From: Microglena sp. YARC
Taxonomy: Eukaryota > Chlorophyta > Chlorophyceae > Chlamydomonadales > Chlamydomonadaceae
DNA length: 64,000 nucleotides
Reading direction: 5' to 3'
Assembly: GCA_022414725.1 (NCBI GenBank)
Contig: CM039465.1
Coordinates: forward strand, 46,634,495-46,698,494
Both the position numbers and the translations under genes were made by a program. Shown here piece by piece: positions 1-9,956 of the stretch (positions are counted from its first letter, which is position 1; each line of letters opens with the position of its first letter). The notes under the pieces are model-generated. The model was not told the DNA's origin, searched no databases, and saw only the letters and a list, made by a program, of their open reading frames with translations.

Positions 1-128
1 CTACCATCTGTGTAGACCTGGAGGCCAGAGGAGGGGTAGCAAGGTAAAAACAAGGGTGGGTGATGGTAAGAGGAGAGGGAGGAGGGTGTTGGTGGAGTGG
101 AGGTTGCCAGGGATTTTTGGCAAGAGAT

Positions 129-690
129 TTAAGTTTCCGAGGGTAGGGTGATGACAATGTCAGTGAAAGTAAGTGTGGGAGGTGGTGTGATAGTAGAGGC
201 TCCCAGGATGAGGAGAGTCTTTGCATGTAGTATGTCCATTGGGTCAATAAAATCTGGGAGTTTAGGAAAGTAAGTCTCTTTGGCTGTGAGGGTTGCATAT
301 AAGAATGAGGTGTAATTTTTGAGTGGAGGGTGGGGTGTGAGATTTGCTGCCAAGCCAAATTTCAGAGGTAGTATAAAATTCAGACTGTGGTCTAGAGTCA
401 ATTTAGTGAATCCAGGAGTGATGGAGGAGAGTTTTGTAAGGGCAGCAAGGTCATCAGGGAGGAGCATCAGGGTGCAGGTAGGGCTGAGAGTATTTTCAGC
501 ATGGTCAGCACTGGCTAGAGCCCACCTTAGAGCTTGGTGTGCTTGTGTGGTGGAGTTGGGAATGTCCACCAGTGAGCCCCCAGTCCAGATGGTAAGAAAG
601 GGGTCTTGGTTGGAGCCAAAGAGCTGGTCAGCAGGGCTGGTAGAAGATAAGCTGGTGAGGCTTTGGTCGTAGCTAAGAGGATTGGAGGTA
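129..690 (-). pseudogene. unrecognised C-terminal LINE segment
   Basis: A minus-strand frame, open from about 690 to 129, reads DPFLTIWTGGSLVDIPNS and then Ala/Leu-rich helical sequence (QALRWALASADHAENTL). The WTGGS motif slightly recalls the TDGS of RNase H, but the downstream Glu and Asp residues of that fold are not seen, so I do not call it. It is most likely the tail of the element's large ORF. Confidence 0.3.
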
Positions 691-820
691 CGATGGTGAG
701 TAATGCCCAGAGCAGCTGCTGCTTGGTAGAGGAAGGGAGACAGAATGTTAGTGGCAGCAGGAGCAGCTCTGTATCTGGTGAAGAGGGCAGCTAAGTCAGT
801 GTGGTATGTTCCTCCTTGGG

Positions 821-2288
821 TCAGTTGGTTCCATTTGGTAGGGTGGTGATTTTTAAAGTGGTCATAGTTTTGTTTAAGAGAGGTGAGCCTGTCGTTGGGA
901 ATGTGCCCAAGACAGTGACCTGTGGGGTTATAAAGATATGAAGCGTTGGTATGTGTGTGTGTGTGGATTGGTCATCCAAAGTAGTTAGGATGCCTGTTTG
1001 TATAATGTAGGCTGAGGGTGGTTGAATGTCCCAGTCTGGGTGCCTGTCGTGTGTGTCAATGTGTAAAAGTTTGTGAACCAGATTATGATTGTCAGCATTA
1101 AATCCTGGGGAGATGGCCCATTGGCCTTGTTGCTGGAGGTTAGTGAGGTGGATGTCCTTCCTGGGATTGAGGTGTGTGGTTATCGGAGGAGTGGTTTTAA
1201 AGGTGTGCGTTAATTGGTCATATGCTGGTTGTCCCACCAGTTCAACAAGGTGAGCCGCATGGTGAGATTGAGGTTTCCAATGTATGGTGGAGGTAGTGGA
1301 GGTAAGAGGTGTGCAGTGGTGGATGCTGTATCCCATGCATGTGTGGGAGTTGATATGGTCGTTGTGCATGATGGTTGGGGCCCATTGGACGTGGACAACG
1401 GTGGTGGTGGCAAGTTTGTCGTCGCTGTAAGAGCGCTTGCCCCGCCAGCTCGTAATGTGCAGGGCTCCTGTACTGAGATCCGTAAGTAAGGTGAAGCAGG
1501 CGCGCCGGTGGTGCAGGTGCGCTGCTGTCGGGGAATGTCATGGCCTCGCGGATCCTGTCAGGGTGCGAGGTGGAGGTTATTTTATATGCGCGGTAGAATT
1601 TGGAGGAGGAGGAGTGTCGGATCCAAGATTTGCACAAGTAGTGGCGTGCTGACCAGGTGGCGTCACTGTTGGGGCAGCCCATGCTTGGTGCGCGTGACTG
1701 CCTGCGATCTGCGTGGGCCACGCCCACCATTGGTTTCCTTCCAGGTCCCCAGTGGGTCCGCCTCGTAGTCTGCATCAGTAACGGTGGCGTGAGGTTGGTA
1801 GCGCTGGGTGAGTGGGGTGGAGGATTCGATAGGAGCAGGAAATTTAACGTTGTCTGTCGTGTTCTGCGAATTGCGTAGCCAGGCGCAAGTTGCCTGTGGG
1901 AGAGGGGGAGTGGGTCAGAGTGAGTTGGAGGAATGACGGTTGGGAGGGAGGAGAGGTGTGCGGTGAGGCGGTTCAGGGATCGTTTGTGGTGTTTAGTAAT
2001 TTTGTGTAAAGTAATAAGAGAGAGGTCTGTAGTACTGATAAGATGAGTTCCCATGGGGGTGACCAGGTCGTGGTATGAGTAGATGTCCAGGTCGTGGAAA
2101 GGAGTCATGAGTGAGACAGGGATTGCCTGTGGTGGAAGAGGGAGAGAGTGTATGTTAAGTTTGTCAAGAAGTTCTGTGTCATTCCAAGAAATGGTTATGT
2201 CAGATTTTTTAATAATTTCCAGCTGGCGGGCTAGGGACATGTATTTAAGTTGCTTGCGGGAGAGAGAGAGAGGATCTAGAGTGGTCAT
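821..2288 (-). pseudogene. C-terminal region of LINE ORF2, frameshifted
   Basis: Overlapping minus-strand frames 1242-2288 and 821-1369 continue the element after the thumb. The first has a Leu/Ser/His-rich part (residues about 1-160) and then Arg/Ser/Pro-rich sequence typical of a shifted frame. The second has a normal-looking composition (WAISPGFNADNHNLVHKLL). No RNase H catalytic set or CCHC knuckle could be confirmed. Local G+C rises near 1400-1800, where the sequence may also have been modified by CpG decay. Confidence 0.4.
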
Positions 2289-2390
2289 GGTGGAGGTTGA
2301 TTTGTCAAGAAGAGCCCTGGTGAGAATTCCCAGGTGACCTTGGTTCGTTCATGGGACTGGGTGAGGGCTGTTGCAGTAATCTGAGTATAT

Positions 2391-2642
2391 TCAGTGAGTA
2401 GAGAGGGCACCCCCTAGTCCTGCCTCTGTTTTGGGGAGGTGGAGTGCTCTTGTCGGAAAGGATCTAGGAAGGGAGCAGCAGAGTTTAACTGTTTTTAATA
2501 CTGCTCTGTCAATGACATGAATGTCGGTTAGTGAGAAGGGAGCTACTATCATGGGGTATTTAATAGCTGCTCTGACACATTGTGAGATTTTCGTAGACAT
2601 TGGTGGGGGTGCCCTATTTTTAGCTTTAGTGAGGATACTCAA
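2391..2642 (-). pseudogene. LINE reverse transcriptase thumb region
   Basis: This frame reads DRAVLKTVKLCCSLPR and later LHLPKTEAGLG. The arrangement of a Leu/Lys helix, a short Pro segment and a GLG motif is common in the region after the palm domain in LINEs. It is offset from the palm frame, so another frameshift separates them. Confidence 0.55.
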
Positions 2643-2731
2643 GCTTTGTTGTGGATGGTTTCAATAGTAGAGTGAAGTTGAGTTTTCCAATTTAAGGTAA
2701 GTGAGATGTGAACCCCCAGGTATTTATAGGC

Positions 2732-3451
2732 TTAGTCTGGCGGCTGGTAGGTAGCATAGGAATTACCTAAAGGAATTTTTTCTAGCCTTTGTTTGAGAGT
2801 GTTGTTGTGAGTAGGTTGTGAGGGGTCTGATTTGCGGAGTATGCCACTAACCACACATTTAGTGGCGTTAAGAGGAATGCTCGACCAGATACTAAAAGTT
2901 TGAACTTTACCACGTTGGATGCGAAGGTCCTCTGAGCTGCCGGTTAGGACGGCAGTGTCGTCAGCGTACCCCAAGCTGCTAGTGTGGTTTTCATCTGCTG
3001 TTGTGGAGGGTAGGGATGCTGCTCTGTATCCTCGTCTCTCAGAACGGAGCCATCTGTGTAGGGGTTCTAGAAAAATAATGAAGAGTAAGGGGGAGAGAGT
3101 GTCTCCCTGGATAGTGCCCCTAGTGATGGGGATAGGGGAGCCAGATGTATTGTTAAGGAGGATATGTGTAGTAGAGTTTGTGTAAATTCCTTTAATTGTA
3201 TCTATAGTGTCATGGGTATAACCCAAGCTGTGCATAATGCAGAGAAGTTTTTGGTGATCAATCATGTTGAAGGCAGAGCTAAAGTCAAAGTAGGCAGCAT
3301 AAAGGTCCTGGTGGAAGAGGGCAGCATCCTCAATGTTGTGGAGTAGGGTCAAGAGTTGTCTATAGGTACTTTTTGTCTTTTCTGAAACCCTCCTGGCAGG
3401 CACTAAGAATGTGATTGGTTTCAGAGTAGGTAGTAATAGTTTTGGTAACAA
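2732..3451 (-). CDS. LINE reverse transcriptase, palm domain with YADD
   Basis: The 239-residue frame has the canonical motif order: FDFSSAF at residues 55-61 (catalytic Asp56), RGTIQGDTLSPLLF at 111-124, and YADD at 162-165 with the two catalytic aspartates. Spacing is normal for a non-LTR enzyme and all three catalytic aspartates are kept, so loss of activity comes from frameshifts elsewhere. This is the most secure protein call in the window. Confidence 0.93.
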   Translation of the reverse strand: MLPKLLLPTLKPITFLVPARRVSEKTKSTYRQLLTLLHNIEDAALFHQDLYAAYFDFSSAFNMIDHQKLLCIMHSLGYTHDTIDTIKGIYTNSTTHILLNNTSGSPIPITRGTIQGDTLSPLLFIIFLEPLHRWLRSERRGYRAASLPSTTADENHTSSLGYADDTAVLTGSSEDLRIQRGKVQTFSIWSSIPLNATKCVVSGILRKSDPSQPTHNNTLKQRLEKIPLGNSYATYQPPD

Positions 3452-3480
3452 GAGAGGTCCAGAGTTTGGCTACAGCATTG

Positions 3481-3894
3481 TTAAGGCCTATTGGCCTGTA
3501 ATTTTTGAGGTAAGCAAGGATCTGATTTTTTGTAGAGCATGACTGTGTGGGAGATTTTCCAGCAGTCTGGTGTTTCTCCCAGGATCCATACTAGCTGCAT
3601 GAGTTTGTGTATGGTGAGGTGCATTTCCTGTGGGAGGCACATAAGTAGTTCATTAGGTATGCCGTCTGGGCCTCTGGCTTTGTTAGTGGAGAGTTTCCTG
3701 ATGCAGTCATCATAGGTGGTTGAGGAGGAGAGATAGGTGTACGGGGAGGCACTGGTTTGTATGGAGTTGGCTGGAGTTTCAAGGTGGTATTTGTCTGTGT
3801 GTGTTTCCCATGGAGGGGGAGTGGCATGTCGGGTATAATCATCTAAGATGGGTGGTGTGGGAGGTGACATAAGTTTACCCATGTGTTTGGTCAA
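3481..3894 (-). CDS. LINE reverse transcriptase, fingers and first palm motifs
   Basis: The frame contains NKARGPDGIPNELL, the signature of reverse transcriptase motif 1 in non-LTR elements, preceded by a Thr/Ser-rich segment and followed by WKISHTVMLYKKSDP (motif 2). It stops at about 3481 and resumes in another frame at 3451, which marks a frameshift. It is the N-terminal part of the enzyme that copies element RNA at the nicked target. Confidence 0.8.
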   Translation of the reverse strand: MTKHMGKLMSPPTPPILDDYTRHATPPPWETHTDKYHLETPANSIQTSASPYTYLSSSTTYDDCIRKLSTNKARGPDGIPNELLMCLPQEMHLTIHKLMQLVWILGETPDCWKISHTVMLYKKSDPCLPQKLQANRP

Positions 3895-4606
3895 AACTTC
3901 CAGGAGACCCTGGGTACCGGTCCTAAGTGTGTTTGAGGATGCGTCCAGTAGGGCAGTGGGAGTGTGTGTGTGTAATTTTCAGGAGAGAAAATATACCTGT
4001 GAGTTTGTCGTGCCTGTGTGCTGAGGCGGCGTCTGAATTTCTTGATGGAGGCAGTTGCTCTCTCCTCTTTGAGTGCAGCCTGCATGTGACGTAGTTCTGT
4101 AATACTTTGTTTAATATCAGCAGTTAGAGAGAGGCAGTAGTCAGGGAGGAGTAAGTTTTGTAGGTGCTGTTGTATTTTAATTTTAGTGGTAGGTGAGTAT
4201 GTGCCTGCCGTATGAGGTGTGCTTCTGAGCTCCATGTATTGTTGTTGGTCAAGGTGATTGGAGGCTGTTCGAAGTGCTTTAATGTGTTTAATATGGTAGT
4301 TAAGACGTCTGTAGGTTTTAGCAGTTTGTCTGGGCAAAAAATGCCTGGTGTGCTAGACTTAATGGGGCAGATGTCAGTCATGATGGAGAGAGCTTGGTGA
4401 AGAGTGACCATGAGATGATTTGTCATGCTGTTAAGGTCTTCTGGTATGGTGGCTTTGAGTTCTTGTCTAATAGATTGAATGTGTGCAGATGTTTTATCTT
4501 CTCCCAGTAAAGTTTGTGCTATAGTCCAGGCTTTATCTATGTTAATGTGGCTGTGCTGAAATTGATGGAGAAATTGATTCGAGATGGCTTCTTTAGCTTT
4601 GGCCAT
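3891..4606 (-). pseudogene. LINE ORF2 linker between endonuclease and reverse transcriptase
   Basis: Two overlapping minus-strand frames (4124-4606 and 3891-4337) carry basic and Gln/His-rich helical sequence, including KTYRRLNYHIKHIKAL and IKKFRRRLSTQARQTHRYIF. This matches the position and composition of the segment between endonuclease and reverse transcriptase in LINE ORF2 proteins. The frame changes inside the segment, so this copy has a frameshift. No catalytic motif is expected here. Confidence 0.5.
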
Positions 4607-4997
4607 GTCTTGTTGCTTGAGGGGAAGCTGCAGTTGAGGTCTTGGATTGTGGGGTGGTATGTCAAGGTTAGGAGGGGGAAAGAGAGAGGAGGTAATGTGT
4701 TGTTACAGGGTCAAGTGGTCCAGTGTGTTCCCATTTGGTGTGTAGTTTCTGTCACCGTGGGTTGCAGTTGGGGGGGTTGATGAGAATGATGTCATCTATC
4801 CTGCTACTGTAGGAAGTGTTGTCTGAGTAAGTATGGGGACGGGGTGACGGTTGAATGTGAATTGGATATTTTATTAAGGTGTTGATAGTGGGGCTGGTCC
4901 TCCAGGTGCTTGATTGTGTTTGCTTCTATCAGTAAGGTAGTAGGCTGCATTCCAGTCTCCCCCTGCAATTATAGTGATGAGAGGGGGTTTGGGATAT

Positions 4998-5450
4998 TTA
5001 TGTGGTGAATGTGTTCATTAAATTCGGGCTCTTTTTGGCAGGGTCATTGCAGGGCATGTAGACGCCTAAAATGTGGGTAGTGTTGTTAATAGTTTGATGA
5101 GTGAGATGACCAGCTATGTCAGTGGGGACTTCATGTTTAATTGGATGTGTAGTAAGAGTCTTTTTTATAAGTGTGATAACTCCAGCTGAGCGGCTTACAA
5201 TGTTGTCTGCATTGGTAGCTTGCTTAATGGTTTTGCTTCTGTGATGAAAGTGGTAGTCAGATAGGTCTTGTTTGATCATATTAATTATACCTGTGTTGTT
5301 AGAGGTGAGTTTTGTTTCGGTGAGAATAGCAATGTCTGGATCATTAGTTCGAATATGGTCGTAGAGTGTTTCCCAGGATGAGAAGATGCCTCTGCAGTTG
5401 GAAGTGATAATGTTAGTAAGATAGAGTGCAGTTCGCTGCTGCTGAACAGG
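4998..5450 (-). CDS. LINE AP-endonuclease-like domain (N-terminal part)
   Basis: The minus-strand frame starts just after ORF1 and reads NIITSNCRGIFSSW near its start, then PDIAILTETKL, the ETK motif that carries the metal-binding Glu of APE-type LINE endonucleases. It continues through SAGVITLIKK and THILGVYMPCND, the usual strand order of the fold. The enzyme nicks target DNA to prime reverse transcription. The frame breaks at about 4998; the C-terminal part with the SDH motif is not visible in one frame. No ATG is needed at the frame's beginning if ORF2 starts by overlap with the ORF1 end near 5465. Confidence 0.75.
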   Translation of the reverse strand, partial: PVQQQRTALYLTNIITSNCRGIFSSWETLYDHIRTNDPDIAILTETKLTSNNTGIINMIKQDLSDYHFHHRSKTIKQATNADNIVSRSAGVITLIKKTLTTHPIKHEVPTDIAGHLTHQTINNTTHILGVYMPCNDPAKKSPNLMNTFTT

Positions 5451-5467
5451 GTATGAGGTAGTGTGGG

Positions 5468-6703
5468 TTATTTTAATTCTTTTTTTTGAAGGGTTTTTGT
5501 GGTGAGTCTGGGGGGAGCAGGTTTTTTGTTAGGAGGTTCTGCTCCAAAGATTCTGCTTTGGCGAAAGTCCGGGAGGGTGATTTTGCTAGGTATGGGGAGA
5601 GGTGTGTTTTGCATCTGATTTGCGCAAGAGTGTGAACGTTTTATGGTTAGAGATTTGGGAGGTTGAGTTGTATCCCTGGGTGGGTTTTTGGTGGTCGGTG
5701 ATCTATGTGTAGAGTTTGAGTGGAGGGAAGTGGGGTTGCAACGGGTAGAGGTTCTTTTAGGTTTCTTAGACTTGGGAGGCTCCTCATCATCAGAGACAAG
5801 GTCTACAGTTTCTGTAGGAGCTGGGAGCTCTGTAAGATCTGCAGGGTGAATGTGATCTGTAGGGTGTGGAAGGTCTGAGAGAAGTTGTTGAAGTTGTGAG
5901 GAGTCTGTAAGATCCATCTGGTCTATAAGATCTATATGGTCTGAGGAGTCTGTAGCATTGTGAGTAAGAGTGGTAGGTAGGTCTATAATGATAGTGTGAG
6001 TTGGGTTGTTTGGTTCATAGTAAATTTCAGGCTGGAAAAGTTGAGGGCAGGGTAGTCCAGATGTGTCTGTAAGGGTGTAAATGTGCCCTTGAAGATGTTG
6101 CCAGTCAGGAGGCTTCAGGGGATAGGGGCCTTCAGAGTTCATATCCCACCACTCACCGTCCAGTTGCTTAATGGCCTTAGCATGTCCATATCCAGAGTCA
6201 TAATGTAGGAGGAAGAAAGAGCAGTTGGTAGGGATGCGTTGTAGGATCTGCATCTGTGAGCTGCCCAGCATGATACCTTCAGAGTAGGTCAGTGAAGTCC
6301 CTGCAATTTCTGTGTGGGGGCTAATATGGTGGGGAATGTATCTTGGGTTGGTGTGCTTAGTAAGGGAGGCAAGGTGAGATTTGTTGTGAAGAAAGGTAGA
6401 AATTAATAAGATTGCTAGTAAAGTTACAGTGAGACTGTCATAGTGCCCTTCAAGGGTCCATTGTTGGCACGTATAGTTGCGCACATGAGTGTCTAGTTTT
6501 ACAGAAAAGTCTAGGATTTCGTCAAGATCAAGAGCTTTGTACCCTAGGTAGATGTTGATGGAGTGTATTTGGCAGTTGGAGTTGATTTGGGGTTCCCAAT
6601 ATGGGAGGTTGGTGCAGTGAGTGGTCTGGGTTGTTTGTACGGGGGGTGTTGGGTGGTGGCTTGGTTCCTCCTCCATGGGGTCCACCGGGAGGTCCTCCTC
6701 CAT
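5468..6703 (-). CDS. LINE ORF1 with papain-fold (Josephin/OTU-like) cysteine-protease-like domain
   Basis: A 411-residue frame. Residues 33-54 contain PYWEPQ and NCQIHSIN, like the catalytic Cys helix of Josephin or OTU-type deubiquitinating proteases (candidate Cys44). Residues 172-178 read YGHAKAI (candidate His174). Residues 185-190 read WWDMNS, the position of the third catalytic residue (Asp187 or Asn189). The last third is Asp/Ser/Thr-rich with a basic cluster (KSKKPKRTSTR). The family assignment is by motif order only. Such proteases are known in some retroelements, where they may process the polyprotein or remove ubiquitin; the role here is inferred. It lies immediately upstream of the endonuclease region, as expected for ORF1. 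Confidence 0.55.
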   Translation of the reverse strand: MEEDLPVDPMEEEPSHHPTPPVQTTQTTHCTNLPYWEPQINSNCQIHSINIYLGYKALDLDEILDFSVKLDTHVRNYTCQQWTLEGHYDSLTVTLLAILLISTFLHNKSHLASLTKHTNPRYIPHHISPHTEIAGTSLTYSEGIMLGSSQMQILQRIPTNCSFFLLHYDSGYGHAKAIKQLDGEWWDMNSEGPYPLKPPDWQHLQGHIYTLTDTSGLPCPQLFQPEIYYEPNNPTHTIIIDLPTTLTHNATDSSDHIDLIDQMDLTDSSQLQQLLSDLPHPTDHIHPADLTELPAPTETVDLVSDDEEPPKSKKPKRTSTRCNPTSLHSNSTHRSPTTKNPPRDTTQPPKSLTIKRSHSCANQMQNTPLPIPSKITLPDFRQSRIFGAEPPNKKPAPPRLTTKTLQKKELK

Positions 6704-6736
6704 AGGGTTGATGGGGTTGTGATCTAGCCATGGCTT

Positions 6737-7500
6737 TCATTGGGTTTGTCCTGGTTGTAGTGTATAGGTGTGGCCCTGGATGCTCGCCCATTTACGAGGG
6801 GTGTTCAGGAGAATGGGTTGGTGGTTGAGAGAGTCTATCAAGTACCAATCACCCTGGAAGTGTTTGATTTGTGGCTGCATGGCCAAATACAGTGCTGAAG
6901 TTGAGTATGCATGCCAGGTGGGGTGGAGGCGCTCTAATATCTGTTCCTTTGTGCTGCCCGGCATGATGCCCTTTGGGGTATGTCTCTCGATGTCCATGGT
7001 TAGGAAGGGGAAGCTGAGCAGGGGTGTAAGGGGGTTATACAACGGGGTGAGGATGCCCACAATGGGGTGGTGTAGATGCAGGAAGGAGCTAAGCAGGGGG
7101 ACTGAGAAGTTGCCCTGGCCGTGTCTCAGTTGTGTAGTGCTCGTCCCTAATTCTACGGCGGCTGGTGTGGAGGTGTTCAGCATATGCAAGGATAGCTAGG
7201 GGTTCTATGTACGGACCTCCTAGGTAGGTATTTATGGCGTGGGACTGGCAGAAATTATATGCTTGGGGTTCCCAGTATGGGAGGTGGGGTTTGGAGGGGT
7301 AGAAGAGGGAGGGGGAGAGGGGGTTGGTCTCCTCCTCTACACGTGGGGTGGGGGGGGTGGGAAGTTGGATCTGGATGTGTATATATAGGCTGGTGGGGAT
7401 GGCTGGGTGGGGGAAGCTGTTGGTGGCCTGGGGACCCCGTGTTGGCTATTTATAGAGTGGGCCTGGCAGAGGTCGAATACTTGAGGTTCCAGTATGAGGG
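6737..7500 (-). pseudogene. duplicated and truncated copies of the LINE ORF1 cysteine-protease-like domain
   Basis: A second copy of the ORF1 domain lies just 5' of the better preserved one. Near 7199-7270 the frame reads PYWEPQAYNFCQSHAINTYL, matching PYWEPQINSNCQIHSINIYL in the main copy. A later part of the copy (about 6737-6990) keeps GIMPGSTKEQILERL and a GDWYLIDS motif. A third fragment near 7438-7500 keeps LEPQVFDLCQAHSINS. The pieces are out of frame with each other. The region therefore holds a serial duplication of the N-terminal catalytic part of the domain. Confidence 0.65.
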
Positions 7501-8041
7501 GTGGGGCGGGGGTAGGGGGGTGTGGAGTGGGGGCGAGGTCTGACCCCTTCCTCTACAGGTGGGGTGGGGGGGCAGGTAAGAGGGTCGAGGTGTGATTAGG
7601 CTAGTGAGGATGGTGAGGGTGGATGAGGTTGGTGATGGCCTGGGGGGCATGAGGTGATACAAGCAGGTGGTAACCGGGAGGTGGTATAAGAGCAGGGAGA
7701 TTCCAATGCCGATGAGGCAGGGAGCAGGGAACCACGTCTTTTTACATGGGCGTCTCCGTGCCTTAAAGACAGGAGCCTTGCTGCCTCTCCCCTGTCTACG
7801 TCTAGTAGCTCTGTTTAGGGTACGGGGGGGGCAGTCTGGCAAGGTCAGGTAGATGCATGTGGTGGCTAATGCCCACCCCGCTATGATAATGTTCCATAGC
7901 ATGAGCCACTGGGCCCATGCGTCTGAGGCATATGGAGTGAGCCACCACCGAAAAATACTAAAGATGGTATCACCACAGGGGTACATGCGCAGGTATGGCT
8001 TTGCCCATGAGTGTCTTTGGTTAATTTGGGCGGCGTAAAAT
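7450..8041 (-). CDS. hypothetical ORF with two hydrophobic helices, LINE 5' region
   Basis: An open minus-strand frame runs out of the monomer array through about 200 residues. It contains a hydrophobic stretch around WLMLWNIIIAGWALATTCIY, then a strongly basic segment (RATRRRQGRG, KARRRPCKK), then a second hydrophobic stretch (LIGIGISLLLYHLPVTTCLY), then Pro-rich sequence. Two membrane helices separated by a basic loop are what can be seen; no family is recognised. The frame begins inside repeats and has no clear start codon, so it may be chance openness. It lies upstream of the protease-like ORF on the same strand. Confidence 0.25.
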
Positions 8042-8475
8042 TTAGTTTGGGCTGTGTTGAGTTTGCCTCCTTGGTAGGGGAGGGCTTCGTAACAGGGGGG
8101 TGGCAGGGAAAGCCTTGCCTCCTTGGGAAAGGAGGGCTGCATAGCAATGCGGTTGGCGGGGAAAGCCTTGCCTCCTTGGGAAAGGAGGACTTCGTAACAG
8201 GGGGGTGGCAGGGAAAGCCTTGCCTCCTTGGGAAAGGAGGACTTCATAGCAATGGGGTTGGCAGGGAAAGCCTTGCCTCCTTGGGAAAGGAGGACTTCGT
8301 AACAGGGAGTTGGCAGGGAAAGCCTTGCCTCCTTGGGAAAGGAGGACTTCATAGCAATGGGGTTGGCAGGGAAAGCCTTGCCTCCTTGGTAAGGGAGGGC
8401 TTCGTAACAGGGGGGTGGCAGGGAAAGCCTTGCCTCCTTGGGAAAGGAGGGCTTCATTACAGGGGGGGCATTGCA
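8042..8475 (-). repeat. tandem array of about 53-bp monomers at the 5' end of the LINE
   Basis: Eight or so imperfect units of 52-53 bp, each containing AAGCCTTGCCTCCTTGG followed by a GGAGG-rich stretch, so each unit can fold on itself. Two variants alternate (ending in a CATAGCAAT-type or a CGTAACAGG-type sequence), giving a higher-order unit of about 105 bp. The array lies directly upstream of the element's coding region, where some animal LINEs carry promoter monomers; a promoter role here is inference. Confidence 0.85.
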
Positions 8476-8553
8476 GCCTTTTTGAACGGTTGTTATGAAA
8501 ACTTGAACGAGGCCGATTTTTGCTCAAACCCCAAGGCCTAAAAAATAATTCAG

Positions 8554-8736
8554 ATGCCTACGGTATTTAGAAAGAGGCCTTCAGTGCCCAGGGGGAAAAA
8601 AGGGGTGGTCAGTGGTAAGAAAGCCACAAAGAAGCTGTGGACAGCTACGAAAGAAGGTCCCGCTTCAGCAGCCTCAGGGGAAGGTGCATGGGCACTCCAT
8701 CACTGTGGTCGGTGCATGTTTGGTTCACGTGTTTAG
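8554..8736 (+). CDS. candidate first exon, basic N-terminus (gene D, uncertain)
   Basis: A 60-codon plus-strand frame starts with ATG right after the LINE boundary. It is rich in Lys and Arg (FRKRPSVPRGKKG, KKATKKLW) and then Ala/Ser/Gly. Possible splice donors lie inside it, for example GTAAGA and GTGCAT, but I could not find one that joins in phase to the exon at 9019. It could be the N-terminus of a DNA-binding protein or transposase; nothing recognisable supports either. Confidence 0.25.
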   Translation: MPTVFRKRPSVPRGKKGVVSGKKATKKLWTATKEGPASAASGEGAWALHHCGRCMFGSRV

Positions 8737-8813
8737 CGTGTTTATGTCAATTTGGCTAGATCTAATAGGCCGTGGCGGAGCCTTGATTTTGGCCGTGGCC
8801 CATGCAGTGTTGT

Positions 8814-8846
8814 GGATGGATGGATGGATGGATGGATGGATGGATG
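8814..8846 (+). repeat. (GGAT)n microsatellite
   Basis: About eight tandem copies of GGAT. Confidence 0.9.
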
Positions 8847-9018
8847 CAATGCTTGCATTGGTATAAGGATGTCTTTTTGCCAAGACCCATGCACACACTT
8901 TTTAGTCTCATTTAACACACTCACGCACACACAGGACACCCATCCTGGGTATCCTCCCCCCCCCCCCCCCCCCTCCTCCAACCCTCCCGACCCGAACTTA
9001 CCCACCCACCCCTCTCAG

Positions 9019-9121
9019 CCCACATGTGCTGGAGATGCAACACCGATGAGCCCTAAGCGGCCAAGGGGAACTGCTTTTGCATCTGGGAGTCCAGACCACA
9101 ATAAACGGACGTCATTATCAG
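9019..9121 (+). CDS. candidate internal exon of gene D
   Basis: The exon is bounded by a pyrimidine-rich tract, with a C-run at 8956-8974, ending in CTCAG, and by a donor GTGATA. The 34 codons are open and read TPMSPKRPRGTAFASGSPDH, and it ends in phase 1. The exon at 9957 accepts phase 1 and stays open, which supports joining them. Product unknown. Confidence 0.35.
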
Positions 9122-9956
9122 GTGATATCATATACATATTTGAATCATTAACTACTCGCTATGACAGGAGGAGAAAAAAAGATGCCCCCCCCCCCCCCCC
9201 CCCGCCTAAAAGCTTCAGCAAAGAAGGTGACTACCTGTCGTGTAATAAAATAAATTGACTAGGAAAAATGTAAAAATAGAGGCTTGAAAACTTGTTACTT
9301 GTCATTGTGCAAAATAACCCCCCTGACCCCCCTAAAATGAGGCCACATGGATATAGCGATAAGTAGCTATGAATCTACCCGGTCCAGATGGATACGGAAC
9401 CAGTATAGCTATGGGGGGGGGGGAAGGCTCAAAAACAAAAAAAGCCCATTCACCCAGTCATTCTCACCCACCCATACCCACCAACATTATCCACCCATAC
9501 ACCCACCCTGTGTCATAAGTGGTGTCAATGATCTACCCTTGTCAACATACACTCATTGGTGGTCTCAGAATGTCATTTGGAGGTCTGAGTAAAAAGATAG
9601 CAAAACATTTGAGGATGTCTGACCCCCCCCCCCCCCCCCCCAATGCCATGAATTCATGCCATTATAGCCCCATCTCAGAACAAATGATCGGCCTTACTCA
9701 ACATTTGGAGGCCTGGGCTCCTCCTGGCTAGGATTATGATTTCGTTTCATGCACGGCATAGTTTAGCACTGCTACCTTCTTGGGAGCTTGGATATTGTTA
9801 TGCTTAGATATGCACAGTTTGTCATGCAAATCAAAAAGGGGCTTTGGGGAACACAACTGTCACTCCTAGGCATACAAATGAAATGGATGCAGTTACAAAA
9901 CATATGATGGAATGGACACAGACAGAATTAATATACGTTAATGTACATGTTTGCAG

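Larger units (their letters stand above)
1..8475 (-). mobile_element. degenerate non-LTR (LINE-type) retrotransposon, 3' end outside window
   Basis: Read on the minus strand from about 8475 toward position 1. The order is tandem 5' monomers (8042-8475), a short ORF with two hydrophobic helices, a first ORF with a cysteine-protease-like domain, an AP-endonuclease-like segment, a linker, then reverse transcriptase fingers, palm and thumb, followed by a long C-terminal region. This order (ORF1, endonuclease, reverse transcriptase) is that of APE-type non-LTR elements. The coding parts fall in several frames, so this copy carries frameshifts and is probably dead. No LTRs, integrase or target-site duplication are visible, and the 3' tail lies left of the window. 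The clade cannot be assigned without a search. Confidence 0.85.

Noticed and set aside
129..690. RNase H domain in the LINE
   Set aside because: Only a WTGGS motif resembles TDGS; the other catalytic acids are not visible.
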